Shown: positions 6,829 through 14,954 of the stretch, piece by piece | How the letters are laid out: every line of letters starts with the position of its first letter | How positions within the stretch are numbered: the first letter of the stretch is position 1 | Virus record (IMG/VR): IMGVR_UViG_3300024520_000227 | Location: 1 to 37,219 of that record | Source of the DNA: a virus | Direction: 5' to 3' (one strand) | DNA length: 37,219 nucleotides | Made by a program: the position numbers and the translations under genes | Notes under the pieces: model-generated | The model's database searches: none | Seen by the model: only the letters and a program-made list of their open reading frames with translations | Told to the model about the DNA's origin: nothing

Positions 6829-6908
6829 ACTGGGAGGCCTGGCCCTCGGCGGGGGACCCACCACTACGGCTGCGACCTCGTCAACCCCCTGTCGGGGGCC
6901 CCTTTACA

Positions 6909-7469
6909 ATGCAAGCACTACTACTCATAGCGGCCTTGGCCGCCACCATCATCCCACCGGGGCCAGACCGGGCGCTCATCGAGCGCGCCGCTGAGTGCGG
7001 CGTCGACCCATACCTGGGCACGCGCCTCCTTGAGGTCGAAGAGCTTGCCGGGATACCCGCACGCCTACGGGGCATGACGCTTGGCAAGGCGTGCATCGAG
7101 ACACGAGGGAACACCAAAGCCATTGGCGACAACGGCAAGGCGCACGGAATCTTTCAGCTTTGGCCGTGGGCCAATCAGTTTATCCATGACCGGACAGACC
7201 CAATCGCGTCAGCTCACGTGCTGCTTGGGCGCCTGGTGACCACTGAGCGCACTGTGCACCGCTACTGCAAGGGTGTGCGGGACCGCTGGCGTGTGGCCTG
7301 GATACGCATCAATCGGGGGCCGTTTTGGCGCAGGGCCGACCGCAAGGGAGAGGCCCGGTGCTCGGGGGTGCAGCCGGCGGGACTGAAGCGACTGAGGCTG
7401 TGGCGATGGCTCAACCAGAGGCACTACGCCCTGGCAGGGGCTACGCCTCCCCCCACTCGGGGACGATAA
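6909..7469 (+). CDS. Secreted lytic transglycosylase-like protein
   Basis: The 186-residue product starts with a hydrophobic signal-like segment (MQALLLIAALAATII, residues 1-15). Residues 60-84 contain ACIETRGNT and GKAHGIFQLWPW, matching the Glu-S/T-x-x-N and G-x-Q-L motifs of SLT-type lytic transglycosylases and goose-type lysozymes, with Glu64 as probable catalytic residue. The ribosome site is weak; a CCCCC-TGTC-GGGGG hairpin (about 6880-6893) precedes it. It ends the plus arm and overlaps a minus-strand gene, so it is separated from the main lysis cassette. It may act in lysis or in entry. Confidence 0.75.
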   Translation: MQALLLIAALAATIIPPGPDRALIERAAECGVDPYLGTRLLEVEELAGIPARLRGMTLGKACIETRGNTKAIGDNGKAHGIFQLWPWANQFIHDRTDPIASAHVLLGRLVTTERTVHRYCKGVRDRWRVAWIRINRGPFWRRADRKGEARCSGVQPAGLKRLRLWRWLNQRHYALAGATPPPTRGR

Positions 7470-7614
7470 GCGCCACGTATGGGCGCGGACCATACGGCGT
7501 GTCACTGTCGTTGATTACAACGTAAGTGCCCGGCTCCTGAGTAAGGACGACCTCGGCGAGGAGTTCCAAGGGGTCGATGGTGACCTCATAGGATTCCCAC
7601 TCTTCGCCCTTCAC
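7441..7614 (-). CDS. Hypothetical protein, 57 aa
   Basis: The minus-strand frame begins at GTG 7614, one base after the stop of the coiled-coil membrane protein gene, and ends at TAG 7441. Residues run VKGEEWESYEVTIDPLELLA through LTQEPGTYVVIND to IVPEWGEA, with codon content like its neighbours. It overlaps the 3' end of the convergent transglycosylase gene by 29 bases. There is no clear ribosome site, so translation would depend on coupling. Function unknown. Confidence 0.5.
   Translation of the reverse strand: MKGEEWESYEVTIDPLELLAEVVLTQEPGTYVVINDSDTPYGPRPYVALIVPEWGEA
7476..7496. terminator. Inverted repeat between convergent arms
   Basis: CGTATGG (7476-7482) and CCATACG (7490-7496) form a perfect 7-bp stem with a 7-base loop, seven bases after the transglycosylase stop codon. 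It lies where plus and minus transcripts collide. No T tract follows on either strand, so it is a pause or processing site, or a bidirectional terminator needing a factor. It falls inside the 57-codon minus gene. Confidence 0.35.
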
Positions 7615-7615
7615 G

Positions 7616-7918
7616 TCATGGCCGGATGGTCTGGACCATCACCTTGAGTTCAGCCGTGGTGGTTCCAAGCTCAGTCAGGACCGCCTCGGTCTTCTCTACG
7701 ATCTTCACCAGCCGAGCCTGCTGCTCACGCACCGACCTCATGTCGGACTCAAGACGAACGATGGATTCATCATGGGAGTCCACCTTGGTGGCAAGGGCCT
7801 CCTGCCTGTCACCCGCAAGGGCCACGTTGGCGGCTCCGGTGGCGACAAGCGACAGAAGAACGCCCACCCATGTGGCCAGAGCCAGTGCGTTCGAGCGTGC
7901 CCAGCTGGAAAGACTCAC
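7616..7918 (-). CDS. Membrane-anchored coiled-coil protein, i-spanin-like
   Basis: The 100-residue protein starts at GTG 7918 in a GTGA overlap with the holin gene. One transmembrane segment (about residues 10-35, ALATWVGVLLSLVATGAANV) is followed by a coiled coil (DESIVRLESDMRSVREQQ and on to the C terminus). This topology is that of an inner-membrane spanin subunit, but short coiled-coil holin-associated proteins look similar. A lipoprotein gene, the potential outer partner, lies two genes upstream. Confidence 0.55.
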   Translation of the reverse strand: MSLSSWARSNALALATWVGVLLSLVATGAANVALAGDRQEALATKVDSHDESIVRLESDMRSVREQQARLVKIVEKTEAVLTELGTTTAELKVMVQTIRP

Positions 7919-8145
7919 TCGTCATCTCCTCCGGTGACCGCATCCTCGATGCGCTCGCTTCCCGCGAGCACCAGGCGAATGCAGAACATGACGATGGGGG
8001 TAAGGACAGCACCTATCGCCACACCATAGTCAGTGGGGTCCAGGGTTATGAAGCCGCCAAGGTGGAGGAGGCACGTGACGATTGCCCCCGCCACGACGGT
8101 GGTCTCAGGGGCGTCAATCGGCTTTGTGTGGACTGTCTTCAGCAT
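7915..8145 (-). CDS. Probable holin, 76 aa
   Basis: Two hydrophobic segments (about residues 17-35, TVVAGAIVTCLLHLGGFI, and 40-60, GVAIGAVLTPIVMFCIRLVL) are joined by a short loop, with an acidic charged C terminus (SERIEDAVTGGDDE). Length, topology and neighbours fit a class II-type holin that perforates the inner membrane to release or activate the endolysin. It lies three genes downstream of the M15 peptidase on the minus strand. Confidence 0.7.
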   Translation of the reverse strand: MLKTVHTKPIDAPETTVVAGAIVTCLLHLGGFITLDPTDYGVAIGAVLTPIVMFCIRLVLAGSERIEDAVTGGDDE

Positions 8146-8147
8146 GT

Positions 8148-8393
8148 CTACTCCTCGTCGTCGAAGATCTCCACGCCGACGTCGTCGATCTCGAACGAGC
8201 CAGCGGTGATGAATACTTCATCGGTCCTCAGAACACTCAGCGCCTCTGCTATCTGCTCTACTGGGACCATCTGAAGTGCCTCGGAGGCCATATGAAAGGT
8301 GTCCACCTTGGTTGTTTTCGCCAGCGTGTCAAGGAATGAGGCGGTCACGAGGGGTATCCGCATGAGGTCCCTGTCTGCATCACTCAGCGCCAC
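8148..8393 (-). CDS. Hypothetical protein, 81 aa
   Basis: Starts at GTG 8393, seven bases after GAGGAG. It overlaps the lipoprotein gene by 14 bases and ends two bases before the holin start. The protein is soluble and helical with an acidic tail (EIDDVGVEIFDDEE). It lies inside the lysis cassette, so a role in lysis timing is possible, but nothing in the sequence shows it. Confidence 0.6.
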   Translation of the reverse strand: MALSDADRDLMRIPLVTASFLDTLAKTTKVDTFHMASEALQMVPVEQIAEALSVLRTDEVFITAGSFEIDDVGVEIFDDEE

Positions 8394-8607
8394 GGCACAA
8401 CTCCTCGGCTACAGCTTTGCTGATTTTCAAGTTCTCGGGGGACGCAATGCACACACGGGTGACCTCCGGGTCACCGTCACCGTGGACGACCAGGCATGTG
8501 CCCTCGCCGTCTATCTTGCTAAGCTTCCAGCCACCAGTGCGCAAGTGGTACGTGCTGCCGCAACCTGCGAGCATCATTAGGATAATCATTACTGCGAGTT
8601 GTCTCAT
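8380..8607 (-). CDS. Lipoprotein, possible outer-membrane spanin
   Basis: The 75-residue product has a short signal peptide and lipobox (VMIILMMLAGC; Cys16 is the predicted lipidated residue). The mature part is about 60 residues with two further Cys. Small phage lipoproteins beside a holin are often o-spanins, which join an i-spanin to disrupt the outer membrane of Gram-negative hosts. Unlike many o-spanins it is not Pro-rich and is not nested in the i-spanin gene, so this call is tentative. Ribosome site GAGGG. Confidence 0.55.
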   Translation of the reverse strand: MRQLAVMIILMMLAGCGSTYHLRTGGWKLSKIDGEGTCLVVHGDGDPEVTRVCIASPENLKISKAVAEELCRGAE

Positions 8608-8689
8608 GTCTATGCCCTCGTGGCGTACCAGCTGTCAGGAATCCTAACAGCCCCATGTGTGTGTAGTCACTAACTTGTGCAGTTGCTCA

Positions 8690-9073
8690 CTAGCCGTCCC
8701 ACCTGGCCTTCGAGAGGCGCACGTCGTAGTGGGTGAAGTTCTGGCTGGGATACACCCCGATGCCACCCTGTGGAATGGTCCCGTCGGCGATGAGTTCTTC
8801 GAGGCAGGCCGACACTTCTGCCGGTGACTGTCCGCTGAGGCGGACGTCAGCCGCCTTGCCTGTCAGGTGCTGCGACTTGGACGCACCACCGACACGCTTG
8901 TTGTATTCCCTGGTGCGGTAGCCGGAGATGATGACCACGGGCGAGCCCAAGCGAGCACGGAGGTGCTCAAGGGCTAGGCAGAGTGCAGCGACGTTGCCCT
9001 GGTACTTCTCAGGCACCTGGGTCCCATCCTTGCAGGCGAACTCGCTCATCTTGAAGTGCTTTGTTACTTGCAT
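8690..9073 (-). CDS. Peptidase M15A-type endolysin
   Basis: The 127-residue protein shows the M15 metallopeptidase pattern: GYRTREYNKRVGG, then SQHLTGKAADVR with His69 and Asp76 as zinc ligands, and THYDVR with His115 as third ligand. Such enzymes cleave D-Ala-containing peptide bonds in peptidoglycan. There is no signal peptide, so release would need the holin nearby. The start at 9073 follows AGAGGATAG. An 82-base gap to the lipoprotein gene (8608-8689) holds nothing recognisable. Confidence 0.85.
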   Translation of the reverse strand: MQVTKHFKMSEFACKDGTQVPEKYQGNVAALCLALEHLRARLGSPVVIISGYRTREYNKRVGGASKSQHLTGKAADVRLSGQSPAEVSACLEELIADGTIPQGGIGVYPSQNFTHYDVRLSKARWDG

Positions 9074-9102
9074 GACTATCCTCTATGGAGTGACGGCTAT
9101 CA

Positions 9103-12100
9103 CTAGCGACGCCTGCTGGCCCTGGCCTTGTAGTGGGTCGTCCCAACACCGAAGGCGTCCAGGGCAACTGGGATCAGTCGCTGCATGAGCTTCTTCTCCT
9201 TACCAGTCATCTCTTCCCAGGCCTCCTCGGCGATGTTCTGAACCGTGATGGGGGTGAACGCGCCCATGGCGGGGAACACGCCCCGGTGCAGGACCACGGC
9301 CATGTAGTTGTCGAGCTTGGCGTTGACGAACTCCTCCATCAGCTTGTCCGTCTTGAGGGCCTCGACGGTTATCTTTCGTCCCCGGAAATCCTTCCCACTC
9401 CACGCTTGCCACATGGCCCCGATAAGGGGGGCGACCTTATTGCGAACCATTCGGGTCATACCCCTGCCAAAGTGCTCAGGGGATGTGATGAGCGGAATCA
9501 CATAGCGCCACGTGCTGGCCAGGCCGCCAGTGAGGTCTATATGATAGTCACCCACCCGGAACTTACCGGAGTCCGGGCCAGTGGAGGCGAAGTTGTCGAG
9601 GTTCTCCTCCGGGCTATCAGGCCCAAGAACAGAGGTCAAGAGCGCAAGACCGCCAATGAATGCCAGGTTGCGACCAACGCGCAGGCCATACTCCTTACGC
9701 ACAGCAGTGGAAACATTGGCGAACTTGCCAAGCCCAAGCGCAAGCTGGACTATCCGGTAGGGGGTCTCCAGCCGGGACAGCGTGAAGCGAGGGGCGAACA
9801 TCACATGCCGCGAGAGCTGCGCAAGCGCACCCGTGCCGCTCACCCAGTCACCGCGCCCGCTGCTGGTGTTGAGGAGAAGGGCAAGGGCCTTGATGTCATC
9901 ACGCGGTATCTTCTTGAGCATCTCCTTGATGTCGGACGTGTCCTTCACCCCATGGATGGGCGCCAAAATGTCACGCACCCCCTGGTCGAAGGTGGCGGTA
10001 CGCAGAAAGTTCAGGGTTAATCCGAAGACATTCTGGGAGGGGGTGGTGAGGTACTCGCCCAGGAGTCCAGACTCCAATGCCCGGAACATGAACAGCTCTT
10101 CACGAGCCTGAAGGGGGCCACCCTTGACGTTCGACATGCCCTCCACCTCCGTCAGCTCAAGCCCCCCAATGTCACGAATGATCTGCATGGGCGCCTCAAG
10201 TATGCCGCGTTGCAGGCGAGCCGCGTAGGCCCTGTTGTCCTTTGTCCAGGGGGCAAGCTGATATGCAATAGGCAGCGTCTTGGCGGCTGCGACAGGGTTC
10301 TGGATGAGAAGACCTATGGCCTGTCGGCCCAGCGCGGAGTCGTCGCCAGACGAGGAGAGGATGAGGGATGCCCCGAAGACACGCCTATACGCAGACAGCG
10401 CTCGCTGACCGCGCGTTACATTCTGGGGAACCTGAGACTTTTCACGCTGGGCTCGGCGGATTTCGCCATCGGCACGCGCAACGTCGTTGGATGCTTTCGC
10501 GATTGCCTTCTCGGCGACGCGAACACCCCGCTCAGAGTTGGCCTGATCGGCGCGTGACAGCAGGCGCCTCGCCTTGAGGAGTTGGTGCTTGGCGCTGCGG
10601 CGCTTCCCGCCGGCCTCCTTCTCATCGGCCTCGGCCTTGGCCCATATCTCAGCAATGCGGACATGCTCACCCTCGGTGAGGTCGCGACCCTTCTTGAGCA
10701 TGAACTCAATCTTGGCGCTCGCCAGGTCGGGTATCTCCCGAACAATAAGCTGCCTGTATCTTAGGCCACGGCCAAACTCAGAGCCCGCACGGCGCAGCGC
10801 AATCCCGGCAGCGAGGATGTCCTTATCCACCTGAGCCAGCCGGCCCCTATACAGCTCAGCGTCAGCATCCGGGGACTTCATGACCTCCATGATATCGTTT
10901 CGCGCTTTCCTGTTCATCATGACAGCGGCATGGATGGCGGCCTGCTCGACAACAGAAGGGCCGTGGCCCTCTTCGCTGGCGCGCTGAATCAGCTCACTCA
11001 ACTTGGCCCCGTGCTCAACCAGTCCAATCTCGGCCATCCGTGGACGCAGCCCCTGTGCGTCAACATCTGATAGCACCTGAGCAAAGGCGACCCGCTTGGA
11101 GCGGGTGAGCGCCTTCTTCTGCTCGTCGGTCAGCAGCAAATCTTCTGCTGCTTGAAGCATGACTGGGTCAATGTCTGCAAACTTGGCGGCCAGGCCGCTC
11201 CGGTCGATGTTTGCCTGGTTGAGGTGTCTGCCGGCAAGGGAGGTCATGATGACCTCATCGACCTTCGCTGACGGGGTCGACGGGTCTGAGAGTGCCTTGA
11301 CGAGTTCGGCATCCTCGACCCTCTGGGACGGCACCGCCTCTTGCACCACTGTTTCGGTAGCCCTGGTGGTCGGGCGAGCGGGAGCGTCGGGCCTCACGAT
11401 GCGTGGCCTATCGACCTCACCAGTGGAGATGACCTCCTCGGCGAGGACCTCTGCCTCTACGGCCTCGGTGGGTTGGACCACATCGGCGTCCCTTACAGCG
11501 CCACCGGACAGCTCTTCGGCGTAGCGGGTGGCAGCGGCGCGGTCTCTAGGGAGCCGCGACACATCGACGAGTCCGCGGCCAACTCCGCCGATCCCGGCAC
11601 CGGCAACAGCGCCCCCAAGTGAGCGCCACCCCATCTCCTCGACATCCACGCCCAGGATGCCCTCGTCACGGGTGCCGATCTGCTCGGCGACAGTCTGTGC
11701 AGACTCCTGCACAGCCTCGGTGGCGGCCTCCTTGGTGGCGGCGCGACCCACACGGCCCAGCATCGACCCCTTGGCGGCGGGGCTGACGATGCCCTTGACC
11801 CCGGCCCTCTCAAGGGCCGAGATACCCGTGGAGGCTATGGCCGAGATGCCCACATCGGCAGGGCTGACAGTGTCGGAGCCACGGTTGGCTGCCCTTTGCC
11901 GGGCCATGTCGCCAATCATGGAGTAGGCAGACGCAGGGAGGGACAGCCCGGCAAGGGCCATTCCGGGGATGGCGTTCACGCCGGTCTCCACCACGAACTT
12001 GGCTAGCTTCTCAGGCGTCTCGGACCAGCTGGGGTCCTGAAATACCTCTTTGATATCACCAACCTCTGGCGTCCATGACTGGTCTTCCCACTCCTTCCAG

Positions 12101-12465
12101 CTGGCGTTGAGGTCTTTGTACGCAGTGGTCCCGGTGGCCCACTCGGCTATCTTCTGGAGGCTTGTCTGCGGAAGGATATAGCCAATGCCTGGCAGCGCCT
12201 CGTCCAGTGCGCGGGGCGTCTCGACGGCGAAGCCACGGGCGGCGCGGGATAGGCCTTGGATAAAGGCGTTACCAAGGCCAGACCGATCTTCGTCCTCGTC
12301 GCCCTCGGTGGTGGCAGTCGAGAGTAGTGGGTCGGTGAGTGGAGGGGGACGCTTGGTGGCGCCAGACGACTTCATGACGCGGAGTATGCGTGCAGCCTCC
12401 TCTTTCGTGGGGACGCTCCCCTCGATCTCCACAGGCCCAAGGCCTTTGATGTTGACGATGCCCAC
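9103..12465 (-). CDS. Large internal virion-type protein, 1120 aa
   Basis: Starts at GTG 12465, ten bases after the upstream stop. The N terminus has GLGPVEIEGSVPTKEEAARI, a pattern seen at the start of large podoviral internal or ejected proteins (from memory). An acidic linker (TATTEGDEDEDR, about residues 50-62) follows, then hydrophobic glycine-rich helical segments around 160-310 and long coiled-coil regions in 440-700. The C-terminal 400 residues are helical and may bind membrane or DNA. No transglycosylase motif is seen. It is the last structural gene before lysis and probably enters the host with the DNA. Confidence 0.65.
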   Translation of the reverse strand: MGIVNIKGLGPVEIEGSVPTKEEAARILRVMKSSGATKRPPPLTDPLLSTATTEGDEDEDRSGLGNAFIQGLSRAARGFAVETPRALDEALPGIGYILPQTSLQKIAEWATGTTAYKDLNASWKEWEDQSWTPEVGDIKEVFQDPSWSETPEKLAKFVVETGVNAIPGMALAGLSLPASAYSMIGDMARQRAANRGSDTVSPADVGISAIASTGISALERAGVKGIVSPAAKGSMLGRVGRAATKEAATEAVQESAQTVAEQIGTRDEGILGVDVEEMGWRSLGGAVAGAGIGGVGRGLVDVSRLPRDRAAATRYAEELSGGAVRDADVVQPTEAVEAEVLAEEVISTGEVDRPRIVRPDAPARPTTRATETVVQEAVPSQRVEDAELVKALSDPSTPSAKVDEVIMTSLAGRHLNQANIDRSGLAAKFADIDPVMLQAAEDLLLTDEQKKALTRSKRVAFAQVLSDVDAQGLRPRMAEIGLVEHGAKLSELIQRASEEGHGPSVVEQAAIHAAVMMNRKARNDIMEVMKSPDADAELYRGRLAQVDKDILAAGIALRRAGSEFGRGLRYRQLIVREIPDLASAKIEFMLKKGRDLTEGEHVRIAEIWAKAEADEKEAGGKRRSAKHQLLKARRLLSRADQANSERGVRVAEKAIAKASNDVARADGEIRRAQREKSQVPQNVTRGQRALSAYRRVFGASLILSSSGDDSALGRQAIGLLIQNPVAAAKTLPIAYQLAPWTKDNRAYAARLQRGILEAPMQIIRDIGGLELTEVEGMSNVKGGPLQAREELFMFRALESGLLGEYLTTPSQNVFGLTLNFLRTATFDQGVRDILAPIHGVKDTSDIKEMLKKIPRDDIKALALLLNTSSGRGDWVSGTGALAQLSRHVMFAPRFTLSRLETPYRIVQLALGLGKFANVSTAVRKEYGLRVGRNLAFIGGLALLTSVLGPDSPEENLDNFASTGPDSGKFRVGDYHIDLTGGLASTWRYVIPLITSPEHFGRGMTRMVRNKVAPLIGAMWQAWSGKDFRGRKITVEALKTDKLMEEFVNAKLDNYMAVVLHRGVFPAMGAFTPITVQNIAEEAWEEMTGKEKKLMQRLIPVALDAFGVGTTHYKARASRRR
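12284..12322. repeat. 39-bp exact direct repeat, copy A
   Basis: Identical to 12483-12521, 199 bases away in the same orientation. This copy lies in the 5' part of the 1120-residue gene and encodes the acidic linker TATTEGDEDED. The other copy encodes the C-terminal tail of the neighbouring 824-residue protein. The two copies are in the same reading frame relative to their genes. Confidence 0.9.
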
Positions 12466-12475
12466 AGGCTAACCC

Positions 12476-14950
12476 CTAGCGACGATCTTCGTCCTCGTCG
12501 CCCTCGGTGGTGGCAGTCGAGTCAAGGAGGACCATTTCCCGCTCGCCCAAGGCAAGGCCCATCTCCACGGCACGCTCAACAAGAATCACCGCCTCTTCCT
12601 TGGCCGCTGCCAATGCGACGTCGTCATTCTCTTCCCTGGCCGTGGCTATTTTGCCGTGCAGCGTGGCCAGGCGGTTAAAGATTTTATCCCCCCTCGCTGT
12701 GAGCGCCTTGGCATCGGCACGCCCCTCCTTGCGCGCAGTCTCCTTGGCCTTATTGGCTGCCTTGATGGCCTCGTCAGCAGCCTCCTGGGCCGCTTTCTCG
12801 GCGGACCTTCTGGCCGTGACCGCCTTGGTTATCTCGATCCGAGTGCCCCTTTTGGCGCCCCGTTCAGTTGCCCACAAGCCTAGCTGATCGATCTCCAGCT
12901 CAGGGGGAACGCCGACGACCCTGCCGTATACGTGGTTGCGCGCGGTTTCAATCAGGTTCGCAACGAACTCCCCGTCCTCGGGATCGTCGAGGGCCTTCCG
13001 GTCGTAGCCGTTCTCGCCCAGCCAGTCCTTTACCGACTCATCGCTCCACTTACCCTCCCTGCGGTCGAAGTCGGTGCGTTGTGCCATATGAAGACTAGAG
13101 CGCCTGGCAATGTCGGCGTCGAGCGCCGGGCGCCCGCGACCTCGTCCGCGTCGCGCAAGTCGCATGAGCATAATCTCGGCCTTGCCCGCATCGGCCTTGG
13201 CCTTCCTTAGCTTCTGGGCGGCGTGATCTACGTCAGTTGACTCGGTCGCCAGGGCGACCCGCACATCACGCGCGTTCTCGACCATGTCCAGGCCATGCCG
13301 CTCCTCAGAGCGGCGCTCACGCCCGCGAACGCCGGTGGTGCTGGCGATAACCTTGTCCAAATCAGCAAGAGACTTGGCAAGTTGAAGCGTAGAGGGGGCT
13401 CCCTTCCCGCCGCTGCGTTTAACCAGCGCAAGCGCGGCCTTCTGAGCACGGCGCACATGGCCCCCGCTGATGAGGTCATCGAGGCCGGCGGGCTGTACGT
13501 CTGGGGAGTCCTCAATCGCCTGAAGGACGCGAGCAAGGTCCCCGCGATTCCTCGCATACGCTGCGTGTGCCATGAGTGACGTCAGGTCATCGGGCAGGTG
13601 CGCCGGAAGGCGCTCTGCCTCGGCGGATTGTCGTCTGATCTTGTCGGCAAGCTCAACATAGCCCTGAATGCCCGCTACGCCCGCGACAGGGGGGCCGACC
13701 GGCGCACGCGGAGCAGCCATGTTGGCCATGGGGGGCAACGGGGCGGTAACGGTGGGGCCCGACGGGACCGCCGCAGGACCCGGTGGTACGTCGATGGCAA
13801 CATCTTCCATGACCTCCACCGGAGCGGCGGTTCTGCCGGGCTGAAGGTACTCATCCAGCGCCGACCAGGCGGCATCGGTGGCCGGTGAGGGCGGTGGTCC
13901 GCCGACCGCAACATCTTCGATGCCCCCCACCGGAGCAGTGGCTGTGGCCATTGGCTGCGGGTCGCTCCTGGCTACACCGAAGTCACCCATGAACTGAAGG
14001 ACGTCCTCCCTTGCTGGAGGGTTCGACCGGCTAAAGCGCGGGTCCTGGGTGACCATGGTGCTGAGGGCCTGCTGGAAGCTCATCGGGGAGCCCATGGCGT
14101 GGCTCTTGGAGAGGGCCTCATCTAGCGCCGGGTACGGCGTGCCCATTTCTTGGGCCATCATGGCCGCCCCCTCAAAGAGGGATCGCGCCTCCGCATCCAG
14201 GCCAAGCTCCTCGGAGACACGCGCACGGTTATGTAGCAGCTCAGGGTGTGGGTAGATGTTGAAGGCGCGGTCAAACTCAGCGGCCGCCTCTTCAAGGGTG
14301 CGGCTGTATGCTTGAGGATTAATACCCTGCGCCTTCATCCTCATCGCGTACTGCGCTTGCTGAAGCGCCATATCGGCAACTTCACGAGCGCGGGTATACG
14401 GGTCGGCAGTCGGCGCAACATCTTCAGGTGCGGGGGTGCCTGGACCGGCAACGATGGGGGCAGCGCCACGGGTAGGGCTGAAGGAGTCCTGCAACGGAGC
14501 GGCAACGGGCACAGTCGCGGCGGTCTCGCTGATAAACGCATTGGCACCAGGGCTCGCCTCCCCGGCCATCGCCTCTGCTGCCACCTGTGAGCGCGCCGAG
14601 CCGGGGCCAATAAGCACACCGCCCTGCATGACATTGCCACGAGCGGTCCAGCGCTCGGCGTTGGTGGCGGTTGCGGGGTCCAGGCCCTGCCGTGAAAGCT
14701 CTGCATCGATGGCTGCGGTGCGTCGATCAGCCTCGCCACGAGCGGCCTCAACCCCCTCTCCGCGCTGAGAGCGCTGAACTGCGCCAGCTACCTGACCACC
14801 GATTGCCACGGCGGTGTCGATAGCCTTCATCAGCATACCGAACTCTTCCTTCCCAAACTTTGGACGCACCCCAGGGCGCTGCCTCATGTATCGAGGCTGG
14901 TAGGTGCCCTGTGCGGCCCGCATGGGCTTCGGTATAACGATTCTTCCCAT
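12476..14950 (-). CDS. Probable internal virion protein, 824 aa
   Basis: N terminus basic (GRIVIPKPMRAAQGTYQPRY), then an Ala-rich helical region, then a Pro/Ala-rich disordered middle (residues 140-430) containing repeated EDVA units (PEDVAPT, IEDVAVG, MEDVAID). The rest is Ala/Lys/Glu-rich coiled coil with a basic patch (RLARRGRGRGRP). It ends with the acidic repeat TATTEGDEDEDR. Low complexity and position between tail genes and the 1120-residue protein fit an internal or ejected protein. Ribosome site weak (GAG). Confidence 0.55.
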   Translation of the reverse strand: MGRIVIPKPMRAAQGTYQPRYMRQRPGVRPKFGKEEFGMLMKAIDTAVAIGGQVAGAVQRSQRGEGVEAARGEADRRTAAIDAELSRQGLDPATATNAERWTARGNVMQGGVLIGPGSARSQVAAEAMAGEASPGANAFISETAATVPVAAPLQDSFSPTRGAAPIVAGPGTPAPEDVAPTADPYTRAREVADMALQQAQYAMRMKAQGINPQAYSRTLEEAAAEFDRAFNIYPHPELLHNRARVSEELGLDAEARSLFEGAAMMAQEMGTPYPALDEALSKSHAMGSPMSFQQALSTMVTQDPRFSRSNPPAREDVLQFMGDFGVARSDPQPMATATAPVGGIEDVAVGGPPPSPATDAAWSALDEYLQPGRTAAPVEVMEDVAIDVPPGPAAVPSGPTVTAPLPPMANMAAPRAPVGPPVAGVAGIQGYVELADKIRRQSAEAERLPAHLPDDLTSLMAHAAYARNRGDLARVLQAIEDSPDVQPAGLDDLISGGHVRRAQKAALALVKRSGGKGAPSTLQLAKSLADLDKVIASTTGVRGRERRSEERHGLDMVENARDVRVALATESTDVDHAAQKLRKAKADAGKAEIMLMRLARRGRGRGRPALDADIARRSSLHMAQRTDFDRREGKWSDESVKDWLGENGYDRKALDDPEDGEFVANLIETARNHVYGRVVGVPPELEIDQLGLWATERGAKRGTRIEITKAVTARRSAEKAAQEAADEAIKAANKAKETARKEGRADAKALTARGDKIFNRLATLHGKIATAREENDDVALAAAKEEAVILVERAVEMGLALGEREMVLLDSTATTEGDEDEDRR
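12483..12521. repeat. 39-bp exact direct repeat, copy B
   Basis: Second copy of the repeat at 12284-12322, at the extreme 3' end of the 824-residue gene, encoding the tail STATTEGDEDEDR. It could be a conserved protein tag used in assembly or cleavage, or the product of a local duplication at a gene boundary. Confidence 0.9.
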
Positions 14951-14954
14951 TGTG

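Noticed and set aside
9133-10020. 295-codon plus-strand frame opposite the 1120-residue gene
   Set aside because: A long antisense frame is expected in GC-rich coding DNA; composition is shadow-like, with no start signal.
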